Assembly: GCA_027035825.1 (NCBI GenBank)
Contig: JALVTX010000221.1
Coordinates: forward strand, 1-5,764
Origin: Mariprofundaceae bacterium
Lineage (GTDB): Bacteria > Pseudomonadota > Zetaproteobacteria > Mariprofundales > Mariprofundaceae
Direction of reading: 5' to 3'
DNA length: 5,764 bases
Shown: one piece after another, positions 1 to 5,764 of the stretch
How the letters are laid out: each line of letters begins with the position of its first letter
Numbering within the stretch: position 1 is the stretch's first letter
Program-made: the position numbers and the translations under genes
The notes under the pieces: generated by a model
The model's database searches: none
What the model was told of the DNA's origin: nothing
What the model saw: the letters and a program-made list of their open reading frames with translations, nothing else

Positions 1-2
1 GC

Positions 3-1073
3 GACATCATGGCGGCGCGCAAGATCGTGCTGCGCATGGATCCATCCCGCCCGGACTATGCCGACGCCCGCAAGCTGCTCAAGCGCAAGATTGAGCCGGC
101 GCGCCTGCGCCTGCTCCGCCATTACGCGGCCGCAGCCCGGCGCGCGGAGAAGGCCGGGCAGTGGTATCGCGCCAGGACGCTGTATGAGCAGGCCGCCGGG
201 TTCTCGACCAACCCGAAGGCGTTGCTCGACAAGGCGCGGCGGATGGACGTGCGCATGCGGCAGATTCGGCTGGAGCGGCTGATTGCCATTCGCCGCAAGG
301 ATGACGCGTACTTGCTGGCGCTGCTGGATCAATTCGACGCGCCCAAGGGGCTCTCGCCCAAGGATGAACCGTTCGCGCGCGCCCGCGAGGCCATCGAGGA
401 TCGCGTGCTGGCGCGCGCGCGCCAGGCATGGCTGGCGGCCAAGCGGGCGTTGCGCGAGGGGTATCCGGAGGTGGCCTATGTGGAGGCGGAGTCGTTTCAC
501 CGCCTGCGCCCGGATGCAGAGAAGGGCAAGCGCCTCCTGGATGAGGCGCGCAAGGCGCTGCCCAAGGGCCTGCGCATTCCCCCGATGCGGAAGGCGGAAC
601 GGCCGACGCATCGCATCAAGCCGCCACGGACGGTGACCGCCAAGGCCATTCGGGATTTGATACGCAAGGGCGATTGGCTGAAGGCCAGGCGCTATGCCCT
701 GATTTACCAGCGCGAGGACGGCAAGGGCGCGGATCGCTACCTGGCCATCATCGAGAAGAAGATGAAGGCGGAGGCCGCGCGGGCCTTCAAGGCCGGCCGC
801 ATCGCCTTCCGGCTGGAGAAGCTGGACAAGGCGGTCGAGCACTGGAAACGGGCCGTGGCCTTGCAACCCCGCAATGCCGAGTATGTGCGGTCCTTGAATC
901 GCGCGCTGCAATTGCAGGAGCGGCTGCGCCTGTTGCGCGGCGAAGCGCGCGAGGAGGCTGGCCAGCAGGGAACCGTGCCTGGTCAGCCAGCCGCCAGGAC
1001 GCATGGGAAGAGCGCGGGCAAGGCATCGGGACAGCCTGCGGCTGGGAGCGCGAAGCCCGCGCCAGGCCATTGA
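3..1073 (+). CDS. TPR-like repeat protein of unknown function, probably 5'-truncated by the window edge
   Basis: I do not recognise a specific family. Residues here are counted from the first in-frame ATG at 9. Two stretches look like tetratricopeptide repeats: about 36-69 (AEKAGQWYRARTLYEQA) and about 256-289 (RIAFRLEKLDKAVEHWKRAV, then LQPRN). The region between is helical and rich in Ala, Arg and Lys. The last 40 or so residues are a low-complexity Ala/Gly/Gln/Pro/Lys tail, probably disordered. No signal peptide or membrane segment is visible in the part present. The frame is open to the left edge, and the first residues (KIVLRMDPSRPDYADA) resemble the end of a TPR helix followed by the usual DP turn. 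The true start is therefore probably upstream, although ATG at 9 cannot be excluded. The stop lies 6 nt before ispG, suggesting co-transcription. TPR genes such as pilF/pilW lie near ispG in many gammaproteobacteria, but this protein is not clearly PilF. A protein-protein interaction role is inference. Confidence 0.72.
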   Translation, partial: DIMAARKIVLRMDPSRPDYADARKLLKRKIEPARLRLLRHYAAAARRAEKAGQWYRARTLYEQAAGFSTNPKALLDKARRMDVRMRQIRLERLIAIRRKDDAYLLALLDQFDAPKGLSPKDEPFARAREAIEDRVLARARQAWLAAKRALREGYPEVAYVEAESFHRLRPDAEKGKRLLDEARKALPKGLRIPPMRKAERPTHRIKPPRTVTAKAIRDLIRKGDWLKARRYALIYQREDGKGADRYLAIIEKKMKAEAARAFKAGRIAFRLEKLDKAVEHWKRAVALQPRNAEYVRSLNRALQLQERLRLLRGEAREEAGQQGTVPGQPAARTHGKSAGKASGQPAAGSAKPAPGH

Positions 1074-1079
1074 GACGAC

Positions 1080-2192
1080 ATGCGTGATTCCATCCTGAAG
1101 CCCCGCCGGCGGACGCGCGCCCTGCGCGTTGGCGACGTGATCATCGGCGGCGACGCCCCGGTCGCGGTGCAGTCGATGACCAACACGCCGACCACGGACA
1201 TTGACGCCACCGTGGCGCAGCTCGCCCGCCTGGCGCGCGCGGGCGCGGACGTGGTGCGCGTGTCCGTTCCTGATCCCGACTCGGCCGCGGCGTTGCCGGA
1301 GATTCTGCGCCAGAGCGAGGTTCCGGTCATTGCCGACATTCATTTCAGTTACAAGATGGCGCTGGCGGCGCTGGAGGCCGGCGTGCACGGGCTGCGGCTG
1401 AATCCGGGCAACATCGGCGAGCGCAAGCGCGTGGAAACGGTGGTGACGGCAGCCCGCGAGCGCGGCGTCTCCATCCGCATTGGCGTCAACGCCGGTTCCC
1501 TGGAGAAGCCGTTGCTGGAGCGTTATGGCGAGCCCTGCGCCGACGCGATGGTGGAATCGGCGTTGGGGCATATCCGCATCTTGGAGGACATGGATTTCCA
1601 TGACATCAAGGTATCGTTGAAGGCCAGCAACATCCCGATGACCGTCGCCGCCTACCGCAAGCTGGCGACCCGGGTGGACTACCCATTCCACCTGGGCATC
1701 ACCGAGGCGGGCGGGCCTTTCGCTGGCGGCATCAAGTCCGCCATCGGGCTGGGGTTGCTGCTGGCCGAGGGCATTGGCGACACCATCCGCGTGTCGCTGG
1801 CCGCCGAGCCGGAGGAGGAGGTGCGCACCGGTTTCGAGATCCTGAAGGCGCTGGGCTTGCGCCATCGCGGCGTGAACATCATCGCCTGCCCCACCTGCGC
1901 GCGGCAGAAGTTCGACGTCATCAAGACGGTGGCGATGCTGGAGGAGCGTCTGGCGCACATTCACGAGCCGATCGATGTGGCGGTGATCGGCTGCGTGGTC
2001 AATGGCCCCGGCGAGGCGCGGGAGGCTGAGCTTGGCGTCACCGGCGGCTACCCGGTGCACCTGATGTATCGCGATGGCGAGCCGGACGGCAAGGTGCGCG
2101 CGGAGGAGCTGGTGGATCGTCTGGTGCGGGAAGTGGAGGCGCGGGCTGCCGCCATGCGCGAGCAGCGCAAGCAGCGCAAACAAGACGACTGA
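1080..2192 (+). CDS. ispG: 4-hydroxy-3-methylbut-2-en-1-yl diphosphate synthase (IspG/GcpE)
   Basis: IspG is a cytosolic [4Fe-4S] enzyme of the MEP isoprenoid pathway. It reductively converts methylerythritol cyclodiphosphate (MEcPP) to HMBPP, using flavodoxin or ferredoxin as electron donor. The 370 aa product is close to the E. coli length of about 372. It has the N-terminal TIM-barrel signatures VAVQSMTNT (29-37), VPVIADIHF (81-89), LRLNPGNIG (105-113), IRIGVNAGSLEK (132-143) and LGITEAGG (205-212). The C-terminal cluster domain has IACPTCARQ and GCVVNGPGEA. The expected cluster ligands Cys270, Cys273, Cys305 and Glu312 are all present, at the same numbers as in E. coli. The large insertion found in plant and some bacterial IspG proteins is absent. 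The ATG at 1080 follows the upstream stop by 6 nt. The ribosome-binding site is weak (GAGA at 1072-1075), so coupling to the upstream gene is plausible. hisS follows after 16 nt, matching the common proteobacterial ispG-hisS order. The catalytic assignment is very secure. Confidence 0.98.
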   Translation: MRDSILKPRRRTRALRVGDVIIGGDAPVAVQSMTNTPTTDIDATVAQLARLARAGADVVRVSVPDPDSAAALPEILRQSEVPVIADIHFSYKMALAALEAGVHGLRLNPGNIGERKRVETVVTAARERGVSIRIGVNAGSLEKPLLERYGEPCADAMVESALGHIRILEDMDFHDIKVSLKASNIPMTVAAYRKLATRVDYPFHLGITEAGGPFAGGIKSAIGLGLLLAEGIGDTIRVSLAAEPEEEVRTGFEILKALGLRHRGVNIIACPTCARQKFDVIKTVAMLEERLAHIHEPIDVAVIGCVVNGPGEAREAELGVTGGYPVHLMYRDGEPDGKVRAEELVDRLVREVEARAAAMREQRKQRKQDD

Positions 2193-2193
2193 C

Positions 2194-2199
2194 AAGAGA
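2194..2199 (+). promoter_or_regulatory. probable ribosome-binding site of hisS
   Basis: AAGAGA ends 9 nt before the ATG at 2209, in the 16 nt gap after ispG. A second purine match, GGAG at 2204-2207, is only 1 nt from the ATG and too close to serve as a normal Shine-Dalgarno. The site supports the start at 2209 rather than the in-frame ATG at 2074, which would overlap ispG by about 120 nt and add residues unlike any HisRS. Confidence 0.45.
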
Positions 2200-2208
2200 C
2201 GACGGAGC

Positions 2209-3486
2209 ATGAGCAAGGGATTTCGACGCATCCGCGGCGTGCACGACGGGCTGCCCGACATGGTGCGGCGCTGGCGGCGCATCGAGGAGGCGGCGCGCGA
2301 CGTGTTCTCGCGTTACGCCTTTGCCGAGGTGCGGCTGCCGGTGCTGGAGCCGACGGCGCTGTTCGTGCGCTCCATCGGCGAGGCGACGGACATCGTGTCC
2401 AAGGAAATGTATCACTTCGTGGATCAGGGCGGCGACGACATCTGCCTGAGGCCGGAGGGCACGGCCGGCGCCGTGCGCGCCTGGTTGCAGGCTGGGCTCT
2501 CGCGCGCCGGCGCGACGCGATGGTTCTACATGGGGCCGATGTTCCGCCGCGAGCGGCCGCAAAAGGGGCGCCTGCGCCAGTTTCAGCAGATCGGCGTCGA
2601 GTGGTTCGGGGTCGCGGGCCCCGTGGAGGATGCCGAGATGCTGGCGATGGCGCACGCATTTCTGCACCGGCTCGGCCTGGACGGTCTGCGGCTGGAAATC
2701 AATTCGCTGGGCTGCCCCGCCTGCCGGCCGGCCTACCGCGAGCGGCTGGTGGCCTGGCTGTCCGAGCGCGCCGATGCGCTGTGCGACACATGTCGCGAAC
2801 GCATCCAGAGCAACCCGATGCGGGTGCTGGATTGCAAGGTGGAGGCCTGCCAGGCGGCGCTGGCCGATGCGCCGGAGATGATCGCGCACCTGTGCGGGGA
2901 CTGCGCGGCGCACTTTGCGGGGCTGAAGGAGGCGCTGGGGGCGCTGGAGGTGGCGTATGTGGTGAACCCGCGCATCGTGCGCGGGCTCGATTACTACAGC
3001 CGCACGGCCTTCGAGATCGTTACCGACCGGCTCGGCGCGCAGGGCACGGTGCTGGCCGGCGGGCGCTATGACGGCCTGGTGGCGGAGCTGGGCGGGCCGG
3101 CGACGCCGGCGGTGGGCTTTGCCGCTGGCCTGGAACGCTTGGCGATGCTGCTGCCCGAGGAGCCGGCTGAATGCCCCGACGTCGGCGTGGTGGCGCTGGG
3201 CGATGCGGCGCTTCCCCACGCCCTGCGCGCGGCACGCGCCTTGCGCGAGGGCGGATGTTCGGTGCTCTGGTGCGGGGGCGGCTCGGCCCGGCGGCAGTTC
3301 AAGGTGGCCGACCGCGAGGGCGTGCGCTTCGTGGCCGTGATCGGCGAGGACGAGGCCGCCGCGGGCCGCCTCGCCTGGAAGGACATGCACAGCGGCGAAC
3401 AGCGGACGCTTACGGTGGACGAGGCGATCAAGGCCTGCCGCGCGGCGTTGCGTTCGACGGCCCGAGGCATAGCTTCGCGTCCATGA
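2209..3486 (+). CDS. hisS: histidyl-tRNA synthetase (class II)
   Basis: HisRS charges tRNA-His with histidine in the cytosol, via histidyl-adenylate. The 425 aa length matches bacterial HisRS. Domains in order: catalytic core from about 1 to 315, an insertion domain at about 168-240 within it, and the C-terminal anticodon-binding domain at about 323-415. Seen directly are the N-terminal IRGVHDGLP, a motif 1 region near 38-60 (AEVRLPVLEPTALF), motif 2 GPMFRRERPQKGRLRQFQQ (109-127) with Arg113, the HisRS-specific loop VRGLDYYSRTAFE (257-269) with Arg258, and motif 3 AGGRYDGL with ATPAVGFAAGLERL (298-311). The anticodon domain carries RRQFKVADREG. The insertion holds eight cysteines (169, 172, 192, 195, 209, 214, 229, 232), mostly as CxxC pairs, resembling non-enterobacterial HisRS proteins. 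The stop overlaps the pheA ATG as ATGA, so translation is probably coupled. It sits between ispG and an aromatic amino acid block, not next to yfgM/bamB as in enterics. Confidence 0.98.
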   Translation: MSKGFRRIRGVHDGLPDMVRRWRRIEEAARDVFSRYAFAEVRLPVLEPTALFVRSIGEATDIVSKEMYHFVDQGGDDICLRPEGTAGAVRAWLQAGLSRAGATRWFYMGPMFRRERPQKGRLRQFQQIGVEWFGVAGPVEDAEMLAMAHAFLHRLGLDGLRLEINSLGCPACRPAYRERLVAWLSERADALCDTCRERIQSNPMRVLDCKVEACQAALADAPEMIAHLCGDCAAHFAGLKEALGALEVAYVVNPRIVRGLDYYSRTAFEIVTDRLGAQGTVLAGGRYDGLVAELGGPATPAVGFAAGLERLAMLLPEEPAECPDVGVVALGDAALPHALRAARALREGGCSVLWCGGGSARRQFKVADREGVRFVAVIGEDEAAAGRLAWKDMHSGEQRTLTVDEAIKACRAALRSTARGIASRP

Positions 3487-4580
3487 GCGACAAGGAGCGG
3501 ATGCGGGAACTGGCGCGGCTGCGCGCGGCCATCGACGCCGTGGACGACGAGCTTCTGGCGCTGCTTGCCCGGCGCGCCGAGCTGGCGGCCGAGGTCGGGC
3601 GCGTCAAGGACAACGGCGGCGACACCCCCTATTACGTGCCGAGCCGCGAGGCGGAGATCATCCGTCGCATCCTGGCCCGCAACGACGGCCCGATCCCCGA
3701 TGCCGCGATGCACGGCATCTTCCGCGAGATCATCGGCGCCTGCCTGACGCTGGAGCAGCCGCTGTCGGTGGCCTTTCTGGGTCCGGAGAGCACGTTCACG
3801 CATGTGGCGGCGCGTAAGCAGTTCGGGGCCGGCGCGCGTTACGTGGCCTGCCGCAACTTCGACGAGATTTTCGACGAGGTGGAATCGGCCCGCGTGACCT
3901 ATGGCGTGGTGCCGGTGGAGAACGCCTTCGAGGGGGCGGTGACGCACACGCTCGACCTGTTCGTGGATCACCAGGTGTCCATCTGCGCCGAGGTGTTGCT
4001 GGGCATCCACCATCACCTGCTCACGCGCGAGACGCGGCTGGAAGACGTGCGCGTGGTCTATTCCAAGGCCGAGGCGCTGGGCCAGTGCCGCGGCTGGTTG
4101 CAGGCGCATCTGGCGCATGCGCGGCTGGAGGCCGTGGAGTCAACGGCGGCGGCGGCCGAGCGCGCCGCGAACGAGGCCGGCAGCGCCGCCATCGCCTCCT
4201 TGCAGACGGCTGAGCGGCTGGCGATGCCGGTGCTGGTCGAGAACATCGAGGATCACCACGACAACATCACCCGTTTCCTGGTCATCGGCCAGCATGACTC
4301 GCCACCCTCGGGCCGCGACAAGACGGCCATCGTGATGTCGGCGCCGGATCGCCCGGGGGCGCTGCACGATCTGCTGGAGCCCTTCCACCAGCGGAACATC
4401 GGGCTCACCCGCATCGAGTCGCGGCCGACGCGCCGTCGCATGTGGGAGTATGTCTTCTTCGCCGACCTCCAGGGCCACCGCACGGATGCGGTGGTGGCCG
4501 AGGCGCTGGCGGCCGTGCGCGCGATGCCGGACAGCTTCCTGAAGGTGCTGGGCTCGTATCCGGTCGCGGAACCGTTGTAG
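3483..4580 (+). CDS. pheA: bifunctional chorismate mutase / prephenate dehydratase (P-protein)
   Basis: PheA converts chorismate to prephenate and then to phenylpyruvate, the committed route to phenylalanine. The 365 aa product has three domains. The AroQ chorismate mutase (about 8-90) has Arg14, Arg31, Lys42 and Arg55-Glu56 where the E. coli active-site residues lie; Glu91 sits near the position of E. coli Gln88, as in Pseudomonas-type P-proteins. The prephenate dehydratase (about 94-272) has VAFLGPESTF, GVVPVENAFEG and NITRFLVIG, with the catalytic Thr263-Arg-Phe. The ACT domain (about 280-360) has GALHDLLEPF and LTRIESRP, the usual GALV- and ESRP-type phenylalanine-binding motifs, so feedback inhibition by Phe is likely. 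Two conserved dehydratase positions differ: Ser103 replaces Gly of GPxG, and Ala148 replaces Ser/Thr of EN(S/T). The ATG at 3483 overlaps the hisS stop by 4 nt with no good Shine-Dalgarno. Met7 at 3501, with AAGGAG 3 nt upstream, is a less likely alternative. No leader peptide or attenuator space precedes it. Confidence 0.97.
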   Translation: MSDKERMRELARLRAAIDAVDDELLALLARRAELAAEVGRVKDNGGDTPYYVPSREAEIIRRILARNDGPIPDAAMHGIFREIIGACLTLEQPLSVAFLGPESTFTHVAARKQFGAGARYVACRNFDEIFDEVESARVTYGVVPVENAFEGAVTHTLDLFVDHQVSICAEVLLGIHHHLLTRETRLEDVRVVYSKAEALGQCRGWLQAHLAHARLEAVESTAAAAERAANEAGSAAIASLQTAERLAMPVLVENIEDHHDNITRFLVIGQHDSPPSGRDKTAIVMSAPDRPGALHDLLEPFHQRNIGLTRIESRPTRRRMWEYVFFADLQGHRTDAVVAEALAAVRAMPDSFLKVLGSYPVAEPL

Positions 4581-5696
4581 ATGATCGTGGACTGGTTGAG
4601 CCGGTCGGCGCCTCCGGCGGCGCGGCTGCATCCGTATGTGCCGGGCAAGCCCGTGGAACAGTTGCTGGCCGAAAAAGGGATGACCGGGGGGGGATTGGCC
4701 GAGGCGGTGAAGCTCGCCTCCAACGAGAACCCTTACGGCCCGTCGCCGAAGGCGGTGGAGGCGGCCCGCCGCGCCGCGGCGGAGGTTCACCGCTACCCGG
4801 ACGGGGATGCGGGAAGGCTCAAGCGCGCGCTGGCGGCGCGGCATGGCGTGAACCCGGCGCAAGTGCTGGTCGGCAATGGCTCCAACGAGGTGCTGGAGCT
4901 GCTGATTCGCGCCTTTGCCGGCCCCGGAGACGAGGTGGTGTGCTCGGCGCGGGCCTTCATCGTCTATCGGCTGGCGGCAGCCGCCGCCGGCGCAACGCCG
5001 GTGCTCGTGCCCGAGGCCGATGGCCTGAGCCACGATCTGGAGGCGATGGCGGCGGCGGTGAGCCCTCGCACGAAGGTCGTATGCATCGCCAACCCGAACA
5101 ACCCCACCGGAACCCTGCATGGGCCGGAAGCCGTGCAGGCGTTCCTGGACGCGCTGCCGCGCGACGTGGTGGTGCTGCTGGACGAGGCCTACCACGAGTA
5201 CGTCGCGCACGAGACGGGCGAGAGCATCGGCCGGCTGGCGCACCCGGGGCTGGTCGTTTGCCGCACCTTTTCCAAGGCGTGGGGGCTGGCGGGGCTGCGC
5301 GTGGGCTATGGCGTCGGCGATCCCGACCTGCTCGAAGTCGCCAACCGCTTCCGCGAGCCGTTCAACGTCAATGCGCTGGCGCAGGCCGCGGCCTGCGCGG
5401 CCCTGGAGGACGGCGACTGGATGGCCGAGGGCGTGGCGCGGGTGCTGGAAGAGCGCCGGAGGCTGGAGGCGGCGCTGGCGGACATGGGACTGCTGGCGGC
5501 GCCATGCCATGGCAATTTCGTGCTGCTGCGCCATCCCGAGACCGCGCTGCTGGCCGGCCGGCTCGAGGATGCGGGCGTGATTCCGCGGCCGCTGGGCCCC
5601 TACGGCATGGCGGACTACCTGCGGGTGACCGTGGGCACGCCGGCGGAGAACGCGCGCTTCCTGGATGCCCTGGCAGGGGCGGTGGAGGGGTTGTGA
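4581..5696 (+). CDS. hisC: histidinol-phosphate aminotransferase family protein (HisC; possible aromatic aminotransferase)
   Basis: This is a PLP-dependent fold-type I aminotransferase. HisC makes L-histidinol phosphate from imidazole acetol phosphate and glutamate; relatives also transaminate phenylpyruvate, 4-hydroxyphenylpyruvate or prephenate. The 371 aa product shows LHPYVPGKPVEQL (16-28), LASNENPYGPSP (45-56), GNGSNEVLELL (98-108), NPNNPTGT (171-178) with Asn174, the Asp201-x-x-Tyr204 pair in LLDEAYHEY, FSKAWGLAGLRVGYG (230-244) with Lys232 as the expected Schiff-base lysine, and LRVTVGT (347-353) with the carboxylate-binding Arg348. The ATG immediately follows the pheA TAG with no gap, and the Shine-Dalgarno is poor, so coupled translation is likely. 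The N-terminus matches family starts. A run of eight G lies in codons 35-38. Position between pheA and tyrA matches the second hisC copy of pseudomonads and suggests an aromatic role as well as, or instead of, histidine synthesis. Family is certain; substrate is inferred. Confidence 0.95.
   Translation: MIVDWLSRSAPPAARLHPYVPGKPVEQLLAEKGMTGGGLAEAVKLASNENPYGPSPKAVEAARRAAAEVHRYPDGDAGRLKRALAARHGVNPAQVLVGNGSNEVLELLIRAFAGPGDEVVCSARAFIVYRLAAAAAGATPVLVPEADGLSHDLEAMAAAVSPRTKVVCIANPNNPTGTLHGPEAVQAFLDALPRDVVVLLDEAYHEYVAHETGESIGRLAHPGLVVCRTFSKAWGLAGLRVGYGVGDPDLLEVANRFREPFNVNALAQAAACAALEDGDWMAEGVARVLEERRRLEAALADMGLLAAPCHGNFVLLRHPETALLAGRLEDAGVIPRPLGPYGMADYLRVTVGTPAENARFLDALAGAVEGL
4686..4693 (+). repeat. 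G8 homopolymer within hisC
   Basis: Eight consecutive G encode part of Thr35-Gly-Gly-Gly38, in the linker between the PGKP and LASNENP motifs of HisC. The frame is intact on both sides of the tract. I saw no other homopolymer this long in the window. Confidence 0.9.
5684..5688 (+). promoter_or_regulatory. ribosome-binding site of tyrA
   Basis: GGAGG lies inside the end of hisC, with a 4 nt spacer before the GTG at 5693. It is the clearest Shine-Dalgarno in the window and supports the GTG as the tyrA start, even though that codon overlaps the hisC stop. Confidence 0.7.
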
Positions 5697-5764
5697 ACGG
5701 CCAGGTTCGCATCGAGCGGCTGGCGGTGATTGGCGTCGGGCTCATTGGCGGGTCGCTCGCGCGG
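5693..5764 (+). CDS. tyrA: prephenate dehydrogenase, N-terminal fragment (cut by window end)
   Basis: TyrA oxidatively decarboxylates prephenate to 4-hydroxyphenylpyruvate with NAD(P)+, the committed step to tyrosine. Only 24 codons are present, translating as MNGQVRIERLAVIGVGLIGG followed by SLAR. The beta strand followed by GxGLIGGSLA is the dinucleotide-binding (Rossmann) signature typical of TyrA in proteobacteria. The start is GTG, overlapping the hisC TGA as GTGA (4 nt), with GGAGG upstream. The frame is open to the right edge. The pheA-hisC-tyrA order, often followed by aroA, agrees with this call. A different NAD-binding oxidoreductase would share the glycine motif, but GLIGGS together with the context makes TyrA by far the best reading. 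Nothing can be said about the catalytic His or the C-terminal domain. Confidence 0.88.
   Translation, partial: MNGQVRIERLAVIGVGLIGGSLAR

Noticed and set aside
2074..2208. In-frame upstream extension of hisS to an ATG at 2074
   Set aside because: It would overlap ispG by about 120 nt and add 45 Arg/Trp/Ser-rich residues that do not resemble HisRS. The protein starting at 2209 already has normal length and N-terminal motif.
2038..3390. Long antisense open frame (450 codons) opposite the end of ispG and hisS
   Set aside because: It lies opposite clearly coding sequence, its product is low-complexity and rich in Arg, Ala, His and Pro with no recognisable motif, and stop-free antisense frames are expected where GC-rich codons dominate.
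3171..3482. In-frame upstream extension of pheA inside hisS
   Set aside because: The 104 extra residues are a shadow of the hisS anticodon-binding domain. The chorismate mutase domain begins properly just after the ATG at 3483.
3441..3482. Possible attenuator or leader peptide controlling pheA
   Set aside because: The region is the coding end of hisS. I found no Phe-rich short frame, no terminator hairpin with a T-run and no intergenic space.
3066..4118. Antisense open frame (350 codons) spanning the hisS/pheA junction
   Set aside because: No domain is recognisable and it overlaps two well-supported genes. It is best explained by codon bias on the + strand.
4140..5534. Long antisense open frame (464 codons) opposite pheA and hisC
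   Set aside because: It has the same Arg/His/Gln/Ala-rich shadow composition and no motif. Both sense genes under it have intact catalytic signatures.

Overview
This is a gene-dense, visibly GC-rich window with five genes and the first 24 codons of a sixth. All lie on the + strand and are packed like one operon: the junctions are a 6 nt gap, a 16 nt gap, a 4 nt overlap, a 0 nt gap and a 4 nt overlap. The order is TPR-like protein (probably cut at its 5' end), ispG, hisS, pheA, hisC, tyrA (start only). No stretch without a gene exceeds about 16 bases. I see no tRNA, rRNA, CRISPR array, insertion sequence, terminator or convincing internal promoter.

The genes point to a high-GC proteobacterium. 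IspG is the short form that aligns with the E. coli enzyme almost without gaps. A TPR gene next to ispG-hisS and the order pheA-hisC-tyrA are both arrangements known from proteobacteria. HisS, however, carries a cysteine-rich insertion unlike the E. coli enzyme as I recall it. I therefore do not assign a class; a less-studied gamma-like or deeper-branching proteobacterium fits.

The left half (about 1-2192) holds the TPR-like protein of unknown function and IspG, the iron-sulfur enzyme of the penultimate step of the MEP isoprenoid pathway. The middle (2209-3486) encodes histidyl-tRNA synthetase. The right half (3483-5764) is an aromatic amino acid block. PheA is a bifunctional chorismate mutase/prephenate dehydratase with an ACT domain. 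HisC is an aminotransferase of the histidinol-phosphate family. TyrA is prephenate dehydrogenase. PheA and TyrA draw on the same prephenate pool, and HisC may supply the transamination step for Phe/Tyr as well as for His.

This is essentially housekeeping metabolism. I found no evidence for a new defence, mobile or regulatory system. The points worth a second look are the joining of the ispG-hisS and pheA-hisC-tyrA neighbourhoods, two substitutions in normally conserved prephenate dehydratase motifs, the HisS cysteine cluster, a G8 tract inside hisC, and the unassigned TPR-like protein.
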